From NCBI GenBank assembly GCA_007922305.1, contig ML677328.1, forward strand, positions 6,098,540 through 6,162,539: a DNA stretch of 64,000 nt, written 5' to 3'. A program made the translations under genes and the position numbers. The stretch's first letter is position 1. Every line of letters starts with the position of its first letter. Source of the stretch: Dermatemys mawii. Taxonomy: Eukaryota > Chordata > Testudines > Dermatemydidae. Below are positions 47,504 through 60,200 of the stretch, in pieces. The notes under the pieces are model-generated. The model did no database searches. It was not told where the DNA came from and saw nothing but the letters and a program-made list of their open reading frames with translations.

Positions 47504-48849
47504 GTCAGACTCCACATGGACTCATATCACCTTGTGAGTGGAAAGCAAATAGACCTGTAAGTGATTCTTGAATGACCTTGACTATGATCAGGTCATTAGA
47601 AGCTATGCTTAATTTACTTAGATTAATTTACTCAGCTATGATAATAACAAAGCTATTCCTCACTGAAAGTTTTAATTTTAGTCAACTGAAAGAACAGTTA
47701 GAGTGACTAACATTTCCGCCTAAATATTCTTGCTCTCTGATGTATTTGGGACAGGCTGCAAAAGGGTAATAGGTTTTGGAGTGTTTTCATTCCAGAGAAC
47801 TTAAGCATAACTAACAAACCAACACAATATAAAATAAATGAGTAATATGCAGTTTATTGCAACCATGAATGCAATTTATGTATTGTCAAGTACAATTTTA
47901 TCTGTGTGTTGATTTGCTTTATTACTACTCCAGCAATTGTCATATACAGTAATTTAAATCTGGACCCCCAAAGCCTCATTTAATAAAAATATAATTATAA
48001 GGAAAAGTCATACTTTCCATATTGTTTTCAGAGAAAAACATGCACAGAGAATAGCTTAAGGGAAAAGTCCTACTTGATGGTACACTTTGCAATCATCTCA
48101 ATTACCACATACATTTGACAGTTCACAGCAACAGATAGAGAGGAGACAGCAGGAGAAAATGCTAAAAGTTTGCAAAAAGTGTTTGCTTTGTTTGTTTTTA
48201 GGGGTTGTTGAGTAATCTAATTTCTGGAAATAAGGAGACACTGTTGACAATGTTATTTTGTTTTTTCTTAACTCTGGAAGTTAGAAATACAAGTGCCAGC
48301 AAACACCTGGCATAATGAAAATGTACTTTGTTAGTTGCATTCATTTTTCTCTAAGCACAGTTGGATTCATCATTACATTAACTCTGGCTTTATGAAAGTG
48401 TAATTCCAGCTGAGTAAGACAGTGCTGAAACCAGCTCCATGACTTAATACCCAAGTTATCTTGTCAACATCTACATGACATTTTTAACGGAGAACAAAAT
48501 AATTGTTTTTCCAGATAAAGTAGTTTACAGGATCTCATTATTTCCACAATTTAGATTATGCAATGAAGTTTACAAGCCTCTGTCTTTAAAAGTGCTTAGT
48601 TTCATATGCAATCATTTATTTTTAAATGACTGACAAAGAGTAACATTTTAAAGGTCAAACAAGAAACAAAAGCTGTTTCTTTAAATAATTTGGAAAGCAA
48701 TTTTATTATTCAAACGAGTCAAAGGAAAATGATGGCAAATAATGGAGTTTATTACATTTTTGTTACCTAATAAAATGTATTTGTGAGTGCTAACTTCTGC
48801 CTCATATTGGATTGCCACCATTGATTGTTACAGCTGTTAGAACTGTGTA
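47504..48849. other. Unannotated intronic DNA
   Basis: Nothing recognised. Confidence 0.45.
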
Positions 48850-48857
48850 CTCTAATT

Positions 48858-49240
48858 CAGTGGCTCTCAGTCTTTGTGGACTACTGTATCCCTTTCCAAA
48901 ATCTGATTTGTCTTGCACATTCCCAAGTTTCACCTCACTTAAAAACTACTTGCTTAAAAAATCAGACATAAAAATAGAAAACTGAAAAATGGGTTACTTC
49001 CTCATTTTTACCCTAAAATTATAAAATCAATTGGAATATAAACATTGTACTTACGTTTCAGTGCATAGAGCAGTATAAACAAGTCATTGTCTGTATGAAA
49101 TTTTAGTTTCCACTGACTTCACTAGTGCTTTTTAGGTAGCCTATTGTAAAACTAGGCAAATATCTAGATGAGTTGATGTACCCCCTGGAAGACCTCTGTG
49201 TACCCCCAGGGATATATGTACCCCTGGTTGAGAACCATTG
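48858..49240. mobile_element. 383-bp hAT-like miniature element
   Basis: Left end cagtggctctcagtctttgt; right end cctggttgagaaccattg. These are inverted-repeat termini. The perfect 8-bp duplication ctctaatt lies at 48850-48857 and 49241-49248. Non-coding. Confidence 0.88.
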
Positions 49241-49248
49241 CTCTAATT

Positions 49249-51009
49249 TTCATTGCTTCTTTTATATTTATACATTTTTGGGTGTCCTTATATTAGTAAC
49301 CTCCTATGATGTGCACTGAATTGAACTGTTGATTATTTGGGGGTGAAAGTGAAAGTTACTTTTAAGCGCTATTTTATTTTTAAACAGGCAATGGCTGTCA
49401 CACCCAACAGTGGCCAACTTGTGTGCAGGAAAACAGAAGTCAGTGCAAGATGAGTTGGGTGGGGAGTAGGAATGACAATAAAGAGTGTCAAGTCACATAG
49501 AGTTGAGTAAGTGGCATTCTTTCTTTACCAATTACAAAGATGTTACACTCAGGTGAAGTAAATCTACACAGGCAAAAAAAAAAAAAAGAAGTCCAAGGAA
49601 TCAGATGCCATGTGCTTTGCAGAAATGTCTTGCATTTCTTTTTGGTATGTCTCTAAAGGGTTTTCAGTGACAATTCCAAACAGTAAGCTCCTTGGAGGGT
49701 CTGACAGGAAGAACACTGCAATTCAACCTTATGCTTGGGGAAGGACACACAGGTGTTTTGTTGGAACACTTAGCCTAAAACCTGCATTATGATTATGCTG
49801 GTTTTGGAATCTTTCTGGAGAAAGAGATCTGACAACAGTCCTGGGCTTTGTTTAGATAATTTAATCCACATTCCTCTGGCTGCTGACAGGAAGAGACCAT
49901 GTTTTGCTTAACTCCAAATTCCTTTCACAGAATCAGAGACAAGATGGTAGGGAACAGCAGATGGACAGTTTCCCTTATCTAGCACAGTTAAAAACTTTGT
50001 ACAGATAGGAGATGTGTTTAATCCTGATTTCCCATCCTCCCTGACACCAAAAAATAGCTTTATTTCTGTTCTACAACATACATCAAAGTTAGAAATCTCT
50101 AACAAAACAAATGACAGTCATTACTGAGGTCTTACAGGCACAGAAAAAAACATTCAACTGGCAGTCTGACCATGTCAGATATTCAGCATCCTTAACTCTC
50201 ACTGACACAAATGAGAGTTTGAAAGCACGCAGTACCTCAGAAGACTAGGCCCTTAACCACACACACAGGAGTTTACACATCAGAAGTCATTTTCATGCAG
50301 TGTTCTGAGATTTATCTTGAACCTTTGCAAAAAACTAGCATTATTAATTCAGGGCCAAATTCAAATCTTAGCTGTGTAGCACACGCATTTCTACATAGCT
50401 CAAATTACTACTATTGTACTGATACATGCAGATGCTGAGTAACAGATTTTTTCGAGGTGCATGGCAAAGGGAGCTTTCTTTAATTAATGTATTTATTTAA
50501 GATAAGTCATCAGCTCTAAGTATACTAATATTAAATACACTTTAAGTATTATAGACAGGGCTGGTATGTTGTTTTGTCCATGTTAAAAAATTCTGGCTGC
50601 TTTTTCTTTAAAAAATTACCTGTCCATCTGTAATTTGCCCCACTTGTGTGTATGTATTATAATACAGTCTTCGATTACACAATCACACATTATTTTTCCA
50701 CAACTTCTCTGCCTCATTCAACACACAGGATGGACCTGTTGTCAGGATGAATCAGAGTGTTGTAGTAAAGGAGGCTTCCTGCATCATTTGGTGTGAAAGT
50801 TGGAAAGCGCGTAGTGAATGAGGCAGGGGATTACAGGAAGAGAAGGGAGGGTCCCATGGTTTAGGCAGCTATATACGGCCCTGGAGAACCGGATTCTACC
50901 CCTTACTCAGAGTTCATGTGTGATACTAGTAAAATGATATTAACTTTTCACAAGTGGTCACGAATTGTATGTCGCTCAGTTTCTTTGTGCTCAACTTTAA
51001 ACAGCGCAC
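49249..51009. other. Unannotated DNA with an A run
   Basis: An A run lies at about 49576-49588. No gene recognised. Confidence 0.45.
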
Positions 51010-51165
51010 TCTGATTCGTAGGAGTTTTGGGTGCTCACAACTGCAACTGAAGTCTTGCAAGCTCTGCTCTGAGTTTCTAAATTTCTAAAGCTTAAGAGCT
51101 TTATAATGCTAAGCACTCTAACAAATCAGGTCCTAGGGTGCCTCGAAGTTGGCACCCAAAAAAAG
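51010..51165. repeat. Palindromic interspersed repeat fragment
   Basis: Contains gttttgggtgctcacaactg on the left and gtgcctcgaagttggcaccc on the right, the ends of a decayed fold-back repeat. It adjoins the Penelope fragment. Confidence 0.45.
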
Positions 51166-51239
51166 TCAATACCTTTTTACCATTATGCAGGAGATTCAGA
51201 TTGGATCATTGTGATGGATTTCTTTGGCCTATCAATCCA

Positions 51240-52052
51240 GTTTGGATGATTTATGTTATTATAGACACATCACACAACAAAAACACAAACCCTGGAACCT
51301 ATCCTTGCAACAAAGCCCAGTGCCCACTTTGTCCACATATCTATTCAAGTGAAATCATCATAGGATCTAATAACATCAGCCACACCATCAGAGGCTCGTT
51401 CATCTGCACTTCTACCAATGTGATATATGCCATCATGTGCCGGCAGTGCCCCTCTGCCATGTACATTGACCAAACCAGACAGTCTCTATGAAAAAGACTA
51501 AATGGACACAAATCTGACATCAGGAATGATAACATTCAAAACCCAATAGAAGAACACTGCAATCTCTCTGATCACTCATTAACAGATTTAAAAATCGCAA
51601 TTCTTCAACAAAAAAACTTCAAAACCAGACTCCAACAAGAAACTGCTGAACTGGAATTAATTTGAAAACTGGAGACCATTAAATTAGGCTTGAATAAAAA
51701 CTGGGAGTGGCTGGGTCATTACACAAACTGAAATCTGCTTCCCCATGCTAAAGTTTCCCCTACTGTTACTCACACCTTCTTGTCAGCTGTTTGATATGAG
51801 CCATCCTGATTATCATTACAAAAGTTTTTTTTCCCTGCTGATAATAGCTCTTCTTAATTGATTAGTCTCTTAGAATTGGTATGGCAACCTCCACCTTTTC
51901 ATGTTCATGATATATACATATATACACACACCTGATGAAGGAGGTTTTAGTGCACGAAAGCTTATGCCCCCCAAAATTTATTAGTCTCTAAGGGGCCACA
52001 AGTACTCCTCCTTTCTGCAGATACAGACTAACATGGCTACCAGTCTGAAACC
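51240..52052 (+). mobile_element. Penelope-like element fragment with 3' tail
   Basis: A GIY-YIG region (about 51250-51720) is followed by about 330 bp of non-coding sequence. The tail contains cacgaaagcttatgcccccc, attagtctctaaggggccac and acatggctaccagtctgaaa. The upstream reverse transcriptase is missing. The tail differs from that of the copies at 7311 and 14374, so it is a different subfamily. Confidence 0.8.
51250..51720 (+). pseudogene. Penelope-like GIY-YIG endonuclease remnant
   Basis: The frame reads NTNPGTYPCNKAQCPLC, then SHTIRGSFICTSTNVIYAIM, CRQCPSAMYIDQTRQSL, a stop (51489-51491), and in the same frame KRLNGHKSDIRND and EEHCNLSDHSLTDLKI. This is the GIY-YIG fold of Penelope-like elements: the Cys-rich linker, V-I-Y...Y-I-D (usually Y-I-G), and the Arg-x3-H helix. 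A second stop occurs near 51664. The first stop may have arisen from an arginine CGA codon. The protein would nick target DNA for insertion. This copy is dead. Confidence 0.82.
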
Positions 52053-52384
52053 AGCCAGAAGGCTGTCATCCTCATCTTCCAAATGTGGGTCAGTTCATAG
52101 CTAGGCATGGGTTGGGGGGGACTCCTGATGGCAGAATGGTAAACAATTCCTCTCACAATCTCTAGGAAGAGATCGATTTGATTTTAGAGTGAGCTGCCAT
52201 GCTGACCTTGCAAGAAGAGACAGATGGGCATCTAACAGGAAACAAGCTAGTAGAAAGAGACTGAAGTTTGTCCTGAATGGGCTGCCACAGAGTTGCAAAA
52301 TACCCTAACAAGCAGGTTGGTACAATTATCTTAATGAGAGAGGTGAAAAAGAACGGCCCAGTAACTGGGCTATTATTTATTTAG
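52053..52384. other. Unannotated DNA
   Basis: About 330 bp. The 65-codon minus frame here has no domain. Confidence 0.45.
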
Positions 52385-52605
52385 ATATGGCCCTTATAAC
52401 TATAGTATGGGAGTGCCACACAGTTAATTAATCTCACAATAATCCTGTGAGGCCACGATGTATTATCTCCATTTTATAGATGGGGATCTGAAGCACACAG
52501 AGATAGATTTTTGTAAAGAAATGCAGGAAGTTGGTGGCAGAGCTGCGGATTGAACCTAGGGCTCCCAACTCCTACTCCAATGACTTAACCACAGGAACAT
52601 CCTTC
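52385..52605 (-). repeat. MIR-type SINE, nearly full length
   Basis: On the minus strand: gtggttaagtcattggagta (A-box region), aggttcaatccgcagctctg (B box), a CORE region, ccccatctataaaatggaga, and gcctcacaggattattgtga. The tRNA-like promoter boxes and the MIR core are in order. Confidence 0.8.
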
Positions 52606-54054
52606 CAAGGTCACTAGAGGAGGTAGAGCAGAAATTCATGCATTCAGGAAGAGAGGCAATAAGAAGATTTATTTCCATGGATAAAGGCCACTCTCTATTA
52701 ATACAGAGAAGGGTAACAATAAACAGGCAAGTAAAATTTGAAAAGCATTAGCATTGGCGGACTTATGACATTTGAATCTTGATTGAAAATGATTGCAGTG
52801 ACAGGCATGACATTTCCTTTCCCCACTTTTCAGCTCTTTTTTTAATGCTGTCTCATATACTGAAAGCAATAACATTTAAAACTACAGGCACATAACATTT
52901 TTTAAGCCTGATATGCAATAAGAAAAAAAAAACACCTTGCCATTTTAGCTAACAGCTTCATATGCACAAATTGCTGTAAAGCATTCATACTATATCTTTA
53001 ATTAGCTCCTAAAACCATGAAGTATCAAACACAAGACTTAAAGCTAAACCACAGAATCAAAGAACGCGCTCCCACAGCTGTTCAAATCCGAAGTCGGGAC
53101 TTGCTCTCCCATTAGAAGTAATGTATAGTTTGCAGAGGCAGTGAAAACTGTACACCATCTTCAGTAATTTACTTACTAAAGCCACTTACCAAATGTTCAT
53201 AAGCATGCCTACCGCAAGTGCACAATGCTGCTCTGAAACCCACCTGCCTAAATTTGTGGGGTCCAAATACAATTTACCAAAATAAATGAATAAAACACAT
53301 CAAATATCTGTTGGCACGCTACAAAGAAAGGGTACAATTAAGAGTGTACTTTTAGTATTCAGAAATAAAATATAAAGGTGCCAGTGCTCTTTCTTATCAA
53401 ATTTTGCTGTCTAGGGTTTTAGAGATGCAGATGACATTCCTTGCTTGCACTCTAAACAGTTGGGAAAATTTACAAATTAATCACTTTCATTCTTACAATA
53501 CTTATGGGAAAACAGAACGTTACTTCTCCATTTAAGCAAATTTGTTTTAGCAACAGTATTTTGTTGTCTTTTCCGTACCCACCAACACTGCCTGATGTCT
53601 TCCCTATAGTACCTAAAATAATAAGCAGAGTTATTTTTGGCACAAAAGGAACTACATGGTATTTTACTTCATTTTAACTGTGTTCAAGCTTGGAGAATGA
53701 TGGTTCAGCATTTGTACAAGATTCAAGTGAAGTGCTTTAAATAGCAACCTGTTTGGAGCGGTAAAGAGAATTAATTAAAACAGAGTTATTCAAAGACATT
53801 GGCTGTGCACTTTATAAGTTATCACAATCCTGTGGCATTGTGTTTTATTATTGCTGGGTTTTGGTTTGCTGTTCTCTGGTGGTGATACTTGGCTATCTAC
53901 ATAGAACATTTAAGCAATACAAATCCAGTACACAGCTACACAGCAAAGAACAGTCTAGCTTTTTTGTTTTCTAAAGGAGCTTTTTGAGTAATCCATGAAA
54001 AAGTCACAAAACCATATTTTAAAATCTAAAATGGCACCATCAAGTTAAAAATCA
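52606..54054. other. Unannotated intronic DNA
   Basis: Nothing recognised. Confidence 0.45.
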
Positions 54055-54140
54055 GGGGCAGATCCTCAGTTGGTGTAATTTAATGCAGCTCCATTGACTT
54101 CAAAGGTATGCTGATTAATATCAACAAGAATCTGGCTCCA
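54055..54140. repeat. Palindromic interspersed repeat
   Basis: Left end ggggcagatcctcagttggt and right end aagaatctggctcc form inverted ends. The centre has ctccattgacttcaaagg. Confidence 0.55.
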
Positions 54141-54160
54141 TATGTTTAAAAACTAAGGAT

Positions 54161-54278
54161 GGGATTTTCAAAAGCACACATCTTTGGCCTAACTTTGTCC
54201 CCCTGAAGCAATGGGAGTATTACCATTGGATTCAATAAAAGCGATGTAAGACTGTCCTGAGTGCTTTTGAAAATCATG
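54161..54278. repeat. Fold-back repeat with 15-bp perfect ends
   Basis: gattttcaaaagcac (54163-54177) is the exact reverse complement of gtgcttttgaaaatc (54261-54275). It is non-coding and probably a miniature element. Confidence 0.68.
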
Positions 54279-57200
54279 TACTAAGGGTTTGCCTCTAAGT
54301 GAAAACTGAATGGGAGAACCACAGTGGTATGATTATGTTGTAGACAAGCCCATTCCTGTCATGGGTCATACACAAGGTCTTACAATATTAACAAAGAAAT
54401 AATTTCACTGTTATAATTTACTTTTCACTATTAATATTGTTTGTTTATCTTTGCACTTCTCACCTCTTGACCAATAAAAATAGACTACTCACTTTCAACT
54501 TCCAATAGCCAGCTTCCAATCACTTACACATGCCTGTGCTCGTTAATCGGTATGGAAACATAGGGGGTGTTCTTTCACTATTTTTTTTTTTTAAAGAAAC
54601 ATGTTCCCATTGGAATTCCCCCTCCCCACTAAAAGTCATAAAATGTTTCAATGATTTTAGGATTATTAAGTTTACAAAATCTAAAATTTAGGCCCAATTG
54701 GATGTGATAGTGTTTCTTTAATTTTCCCAAATGTATTATAAAGTAAAACATATTGTACCCTCTGACCAATCCAAACGCATCACTGACCTTCAAAACGTAT
54801 ATTAAAATTACCTAGATGAAAAATGCAAAATCAGAAATATAAAAGATCTACAGTGTAAGGTTATCAAATCCATTCTCCTTTGAGTTTGAGTTCAATTGCA
54901 TAAAAATAAACTTCTGTACTTTCATTCTAGTAAAAAAAAAAAATGGGGGGGAGAGGTCACCAAGTTTGTTTGTAAAGGAGGGAATTTTCAGAAGAGCCAG
55001 AATAACTCAGGTACACAAATCTCATTGTCACTCCATGGTACTTGCAATACTGAAGTCATTTGAAAATTCTACCCTAAAATGTTAAACGTTAATGAGGGAT
55101 AGATACAGCTGAATGAAGTGTAAACCATTTTTATTCTTTAATTAACAATAAGACACCATCAACATTGCCAAGCCCCAGTGTTCACAAATCATGAATCCAT
55201 TCTGTTCCCCATCTCCTCAAAACGGACCCAAAAATCATGCAATTGTAGAAAATATATATTGCTGATTAAGGGAGGGATTATCTTCTAGTTTTTGGCCTTT
55301 AAAGAACACTTGGGTCACATTTTCAAGCATTTCTCTTCATTACAGCAAGACATTTTATTTTAACAAAAGACATGGTTCTCATGTAACCATATAACTCCAG
55401 GATTTATGAAAAACAAAAAATATTGTGAAAACTAGGAACAGTATAAACTAACTGGCCATAGGTTCCCCTCTGTGAGATCTGCAGAGGATAAGATTTGTTA
55501 CAGCCTCTCAGCTATAAAGCCTTGCCTTTTTCACTCCAGCTGCAACAGTTCATGCTTTTCACTCTGAAGGTCTCCAGTTCAGCCCATGTTGTGTTGGGCA
55601 AGATGGTAGCCGCCACAACTGGACTATTCTCATTTGTCGGAGAAAACTTCTGATATGAAGATGATGTCTACCTTTTTGTACTCCCTCCCACCTTTTCAAC
55701 ACAAAAATGTTCAGACCTTCTGATGTACTAGATTAGCTCGAAGAAGCAACAAAATGAAAAACCCCTATAGGAATGACTGCAGACTGCTCCCTCCCTACAC
55801 CCTAATTTTTACAGCAGGTGTTGCTTCTCGGTGCATATATTTGGTAATATAAATATGAAACAATAAGCAGCCCAGGACATAGAAATAATGCAAATACCAC
55901 TTAATGTGGCTACTTAGGATTGAATTCTGAAAGGAATGTGAAGAACATCCATTTAAGAAATAGAAGAACTTGTGAATATTCAGAGATTCCAGTCAACCTC
56001 TTTGCAAATTGACCCTGGAGAAAATGCTGACTCACCTTAAAATCAAAACTCATTCAAAAATTAATGCCATTAGTGAACATTTTAAGAGTAGGGAAATACT
56101 TTTGCTATATTTCTGAGTCCTTGAATATTTCAAGTTGATAACTTTCAATGGGTGGCCTTATCCATTTCGTGTGAGTCAAAATCTGCTTTACTGACAAATT
56201 TTTAAAAAAGGGAAAGATGGTAATTTATGAAATAATACTGAGATTTCATCTCTCACCTAATCACACAGGAAACAGCAGTATAATGTGCTACTGATTTAAA
56301 CAATGTGCATTCCGATTTTAAAACAAAATGCAAAAATATTTGGATTCATCTTCTAGCAGCTAACTTGCACTGTGATGGACAAAACCAGAGCAAATGCTAA
56401 AAAAACCTCTCTGTGTCCTGGGATATGGGGTTAATTCAGTCTACCAAAATAGTAAACTCTATGACCTTAGGAGCACCCTGCTGAGTCAATCTGACGCCAG
56501 ATGCTGCTACTCTGTATGAACATGCTGTATAACTACTGCTGGGTCATATTAGCAGGTAGTTGTTAATTTCAGCCAGGGTATAAGGAGGGATGGAGCATCC
56601 ACCTGGGCAGAGAGAACGATGATGAAATAAAGCAGAAGCCAAAACTGGGGAGAAAATTTACAATTATGTTTATTTTTCCTCTTTAATTTCCAATAAAGCC
56701 AAACTTAGAAAAGGATTATATATAATTTGGACTATATACAGTTTGTGCATATTCTGTTCAGAGCATGGTGGGATCTTCTCCTGATTACACCCAGTATCTT
56801 TATTTCTTTAGGTAATGTATTTAATTATAATAGTAACTTCATTTTTTAATATTGCACAGAAAATAGAACCAGACTGTTAATGTATTTCAGAAAATGTAGG
56901 TTTTGTGTTAATCATGGCCACTTCTGCACAAAGTTAGCTAACGTGAACTAGGTATCTCCCTTTCTGGTAAGGTACATGCGAAGGCGAGTCCAAATGAGTT
57001 ACTAAAGATTTCTCACTGTTTAATTCACCATACACCATTTTCTTCTATGGGCCCCACAGATAGTCATTATGAAACTGGACGGACGTTACAGCTGCTTTTA
57101 CTGGTCAGGAGGAGAGATCAAAAAGCAGCTATGCATTGCCCATACCACCCCGGCACTGTACAGCACTCTCCATTATAAGCTTGAATTTCATCAACCCAGA

Positions 57201-60200
57201 AAGAGAGAGACACTAAGACACTTGTTCCTGAACCCGAGCCGTTTTTCTGCACCTCCCAACACTACTGCAAAGCCACCAAACCAACCAACTATAATTCTGC
57301 GGTTGGCAAGAAATACAAATTTGCTAGAAACCCCTTGCAAATGAAACCCAGCTGAAGTCTGGTTTAAGCAGTATACCAGATGTCTGCTGCACTGTGTGGC
57401 TTTGATAGATTAAATTGAGCATAAGAAAGAGATGAAATATTTATGAAAATTAAATTTGTAGGATGCATGTCAGTAAGCCTGAGAAACACTTTTTCAAATG
57501 ACGACAGGAAACCACATTTTTCACCCAAACAGGTTAGGTTATAGCACTCGTATTCACATGAGCCTCTGAAACACTTATGTTTCATGCAAGCTGCTGAGCT
57601 TTTATTCAAACCATGCATTCCAGAAACAACAATGAGAAAGACTCTCATTCTAGTATATCAAGTATTTCAAAACTACACGTATAAATGAAATTTTATGCAC
57701 TACTTCCCTGCTTGCATCCTCCCTTTTTTGCACAAAAGTTTAGTATTTTGGAGACCGGCACCCTGTCAAAATCACGTAAGGTATTACTCATGCTGCGAAC
57801 TGTACATTTGACATCCAGTATCAATGGAATGAAAAAAATGAACTACTGTAAATTTAATGGAACATCATTAATTAAGCAGCTAATCTGATCAAAATGCATA
57901 CACTTGACTTTCAGATGCTCTCTTCTTTAAATGTAATAAAATTTTCATTAAGCGACTTCGTAAAAGTACCCATGAAACCAAAAGAGAATATTGGGAATGG
58001 GTACAATGACAAAAATACAACATTAATTTAAATAAAATCTGGGACTAAGTGACTTAGAGGATTGATAATTGCCTATGGACCTTTTTAACTTTAGAACACC
58101 TTTGCAAAGATTTACCACCAATTGCTTAATGGTGGCCTATTTGAGATGAGCATGATGGTATCAGTTAATTTCCCAATAGAAAACATTCACATCAAAGGCC
58201 AATAGAACTGGCAGTTCTATATGGTCTGAGTCCTGCCTATCTCAGCACACTCTCTCTACCTATGCTAAGTGTTGTCAGTGAAGATGAACAATAGCTCATT
58301 TATTAATGGCCCGGATTTGAACTCTTTCGGACATTCTTGCTAGAAGGTCTTCAGCGGTGCAATTCGCTTCCCCTACTATTGGATTGAAAAAACCCCAACT
58401 TTTTGACCTTCATTGTACAGTATGCTGGTTATTTCTTCCCTGAGATTTGTGCTTGAGTTCTGTCTTAACTGAATTAAATATCCACAAAGATTAACTCCCC
58501 AAGTATAATAGCAGTTGATGTTATCTGTGGGGAGTTAATTTTTGTGCCTATTTAGAAATCTGTTATTTTGAAAAGTTTGCTTGGTATAAATGTCCAGGTG
58601 CTGAGGCAATGGGTAGAGTTTTATTAATAAAAAATAAGATAGGAAATCAAGTAAAAACCATGGATTGAAAGGGGGAATGTACACAGAACTATCCTCTAAG
58701 TGGTCCTTTATATCTAAGGCACATTAAGCAGACAGTATGGGTAAATGTGCACTGACACTGCTAATATTATACCTATTTGGTGGATTAACAGAGGGCTGCA
58801 GTTTCCAAGGCGGTCAGTCCAGTACTTTTCCAAAGAAATTAACGGGCTCTGACCTCAGTGAACTAGAAATACATAAAAATCAAACCTTTGCCACTGAAAT
58901 TGTAACAGCACATGTACTGTAAAATCTCCTTCTGTTGATTTTTACTGTGTATCTGGCCATTGGGTGAACTTGGCCAAAGGAACAACTGCGCAGTTCTCTC
59001 CCCAAGAGAACAGCTATTTATATCAAGAAACACAGTAGGCAACATACTCTGTATTTTTCCAATCTCTTTCAAAAGAAAGGTACAAATGTTTAATTCTCTT
59101 TTGATGTAAAAAGAACAGGATGCTTTTATTCTGCAACACCAAGCGTGTCAGGATTCAGCACAGTAAGAATAATATGCATTCATACTGCACATTTTCCATT
59201 CTATTTGCATTAACACTTTGTGGTTAAGGCAATATTGTAATAAATTGCTGATACATCATCCCGGCTATTCTCATGATATCATACCTGCTCCATAGTCCTA
59301 CTAATATGTCACAGGAATCGAAATGATGCTTTATAGTATGCAACGTTGAATGCTGAAATGTGCTAAACAGTTGTGAATAGAAGCCAGCAAGCAAACTCAT
59401 TTGGTTTCTTTGCCCAAACACAGGATGCTCTTGATAAGCAGCTTCAAAATAACAACACAATAAAAAAGGTCTTTAAATAGACTATCCAAATACTGTGGTT
59501 AGAAATGAGCACCAGATAATAGGCATTACATTCATCACCTTAATTAATTTCATACTAGTCATATCAAATAATTTAGTCTTAATATAAAAATTTACAAGTT
59601 CAAGTAATGTCGATATTTTCACTGTAAAAATGAAAAAAAAAAAGATACCACATGTATGCCTTTGCATTGTCTTCAGTGAACTGTTTTCAGGATAACACCT
59701 ATATTTAATATAATGAAGAAAGCAAGAAAGAGTTGAGATGCAAAAATTTTGCCATTTCCCCTCTAGGTGAAGTGCAGTGGAGATCAGATTTCGAGCATCT
59801 GTGATGCTCACCACAAGTTGCTTTTACTGCCGATTAATAGCTGGAGATTAATAGATGGGAATGCCACATAATAGCTGTAGTATAAAACTCTTAAACACAC
59901 AACCATGGTTATGTATTTAACAGCTGTGTCAGCCTTAACTGTTGAAACTTCCAATATATTTTGCCATATGGTAACCAGGATCATTTTACACTTTGAAATT
60001 ATTACTTTAAATGCATGTCATATAAATATACTGCATATCTACTTCTAAAGCAATATATTCTAGGGACCAATTATCCTCATGTTCCTTGATTCATCCTTCA
60101 GCTTTCAGGTTACTGAATAAAGTTGACTTGCGTATCATGACTAAGAGTTTCTGGGTTTTCAACCAGGGAGTTTTACAATACACTGACTATGAACAAATAT

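Noticed and set aside
57364..57648. Small cysteine-containing frame resembling a secreted peptide
   Set aside because: A hydrophobic start and several cysteines were noted, but there is no known cysteine pattern, promoter or splice support.
59482..59814. 110-codon minus-strand frame
   Set aside because: AT-rich sequence with hydrophobic residues from T-rich codons. No family match and no context.
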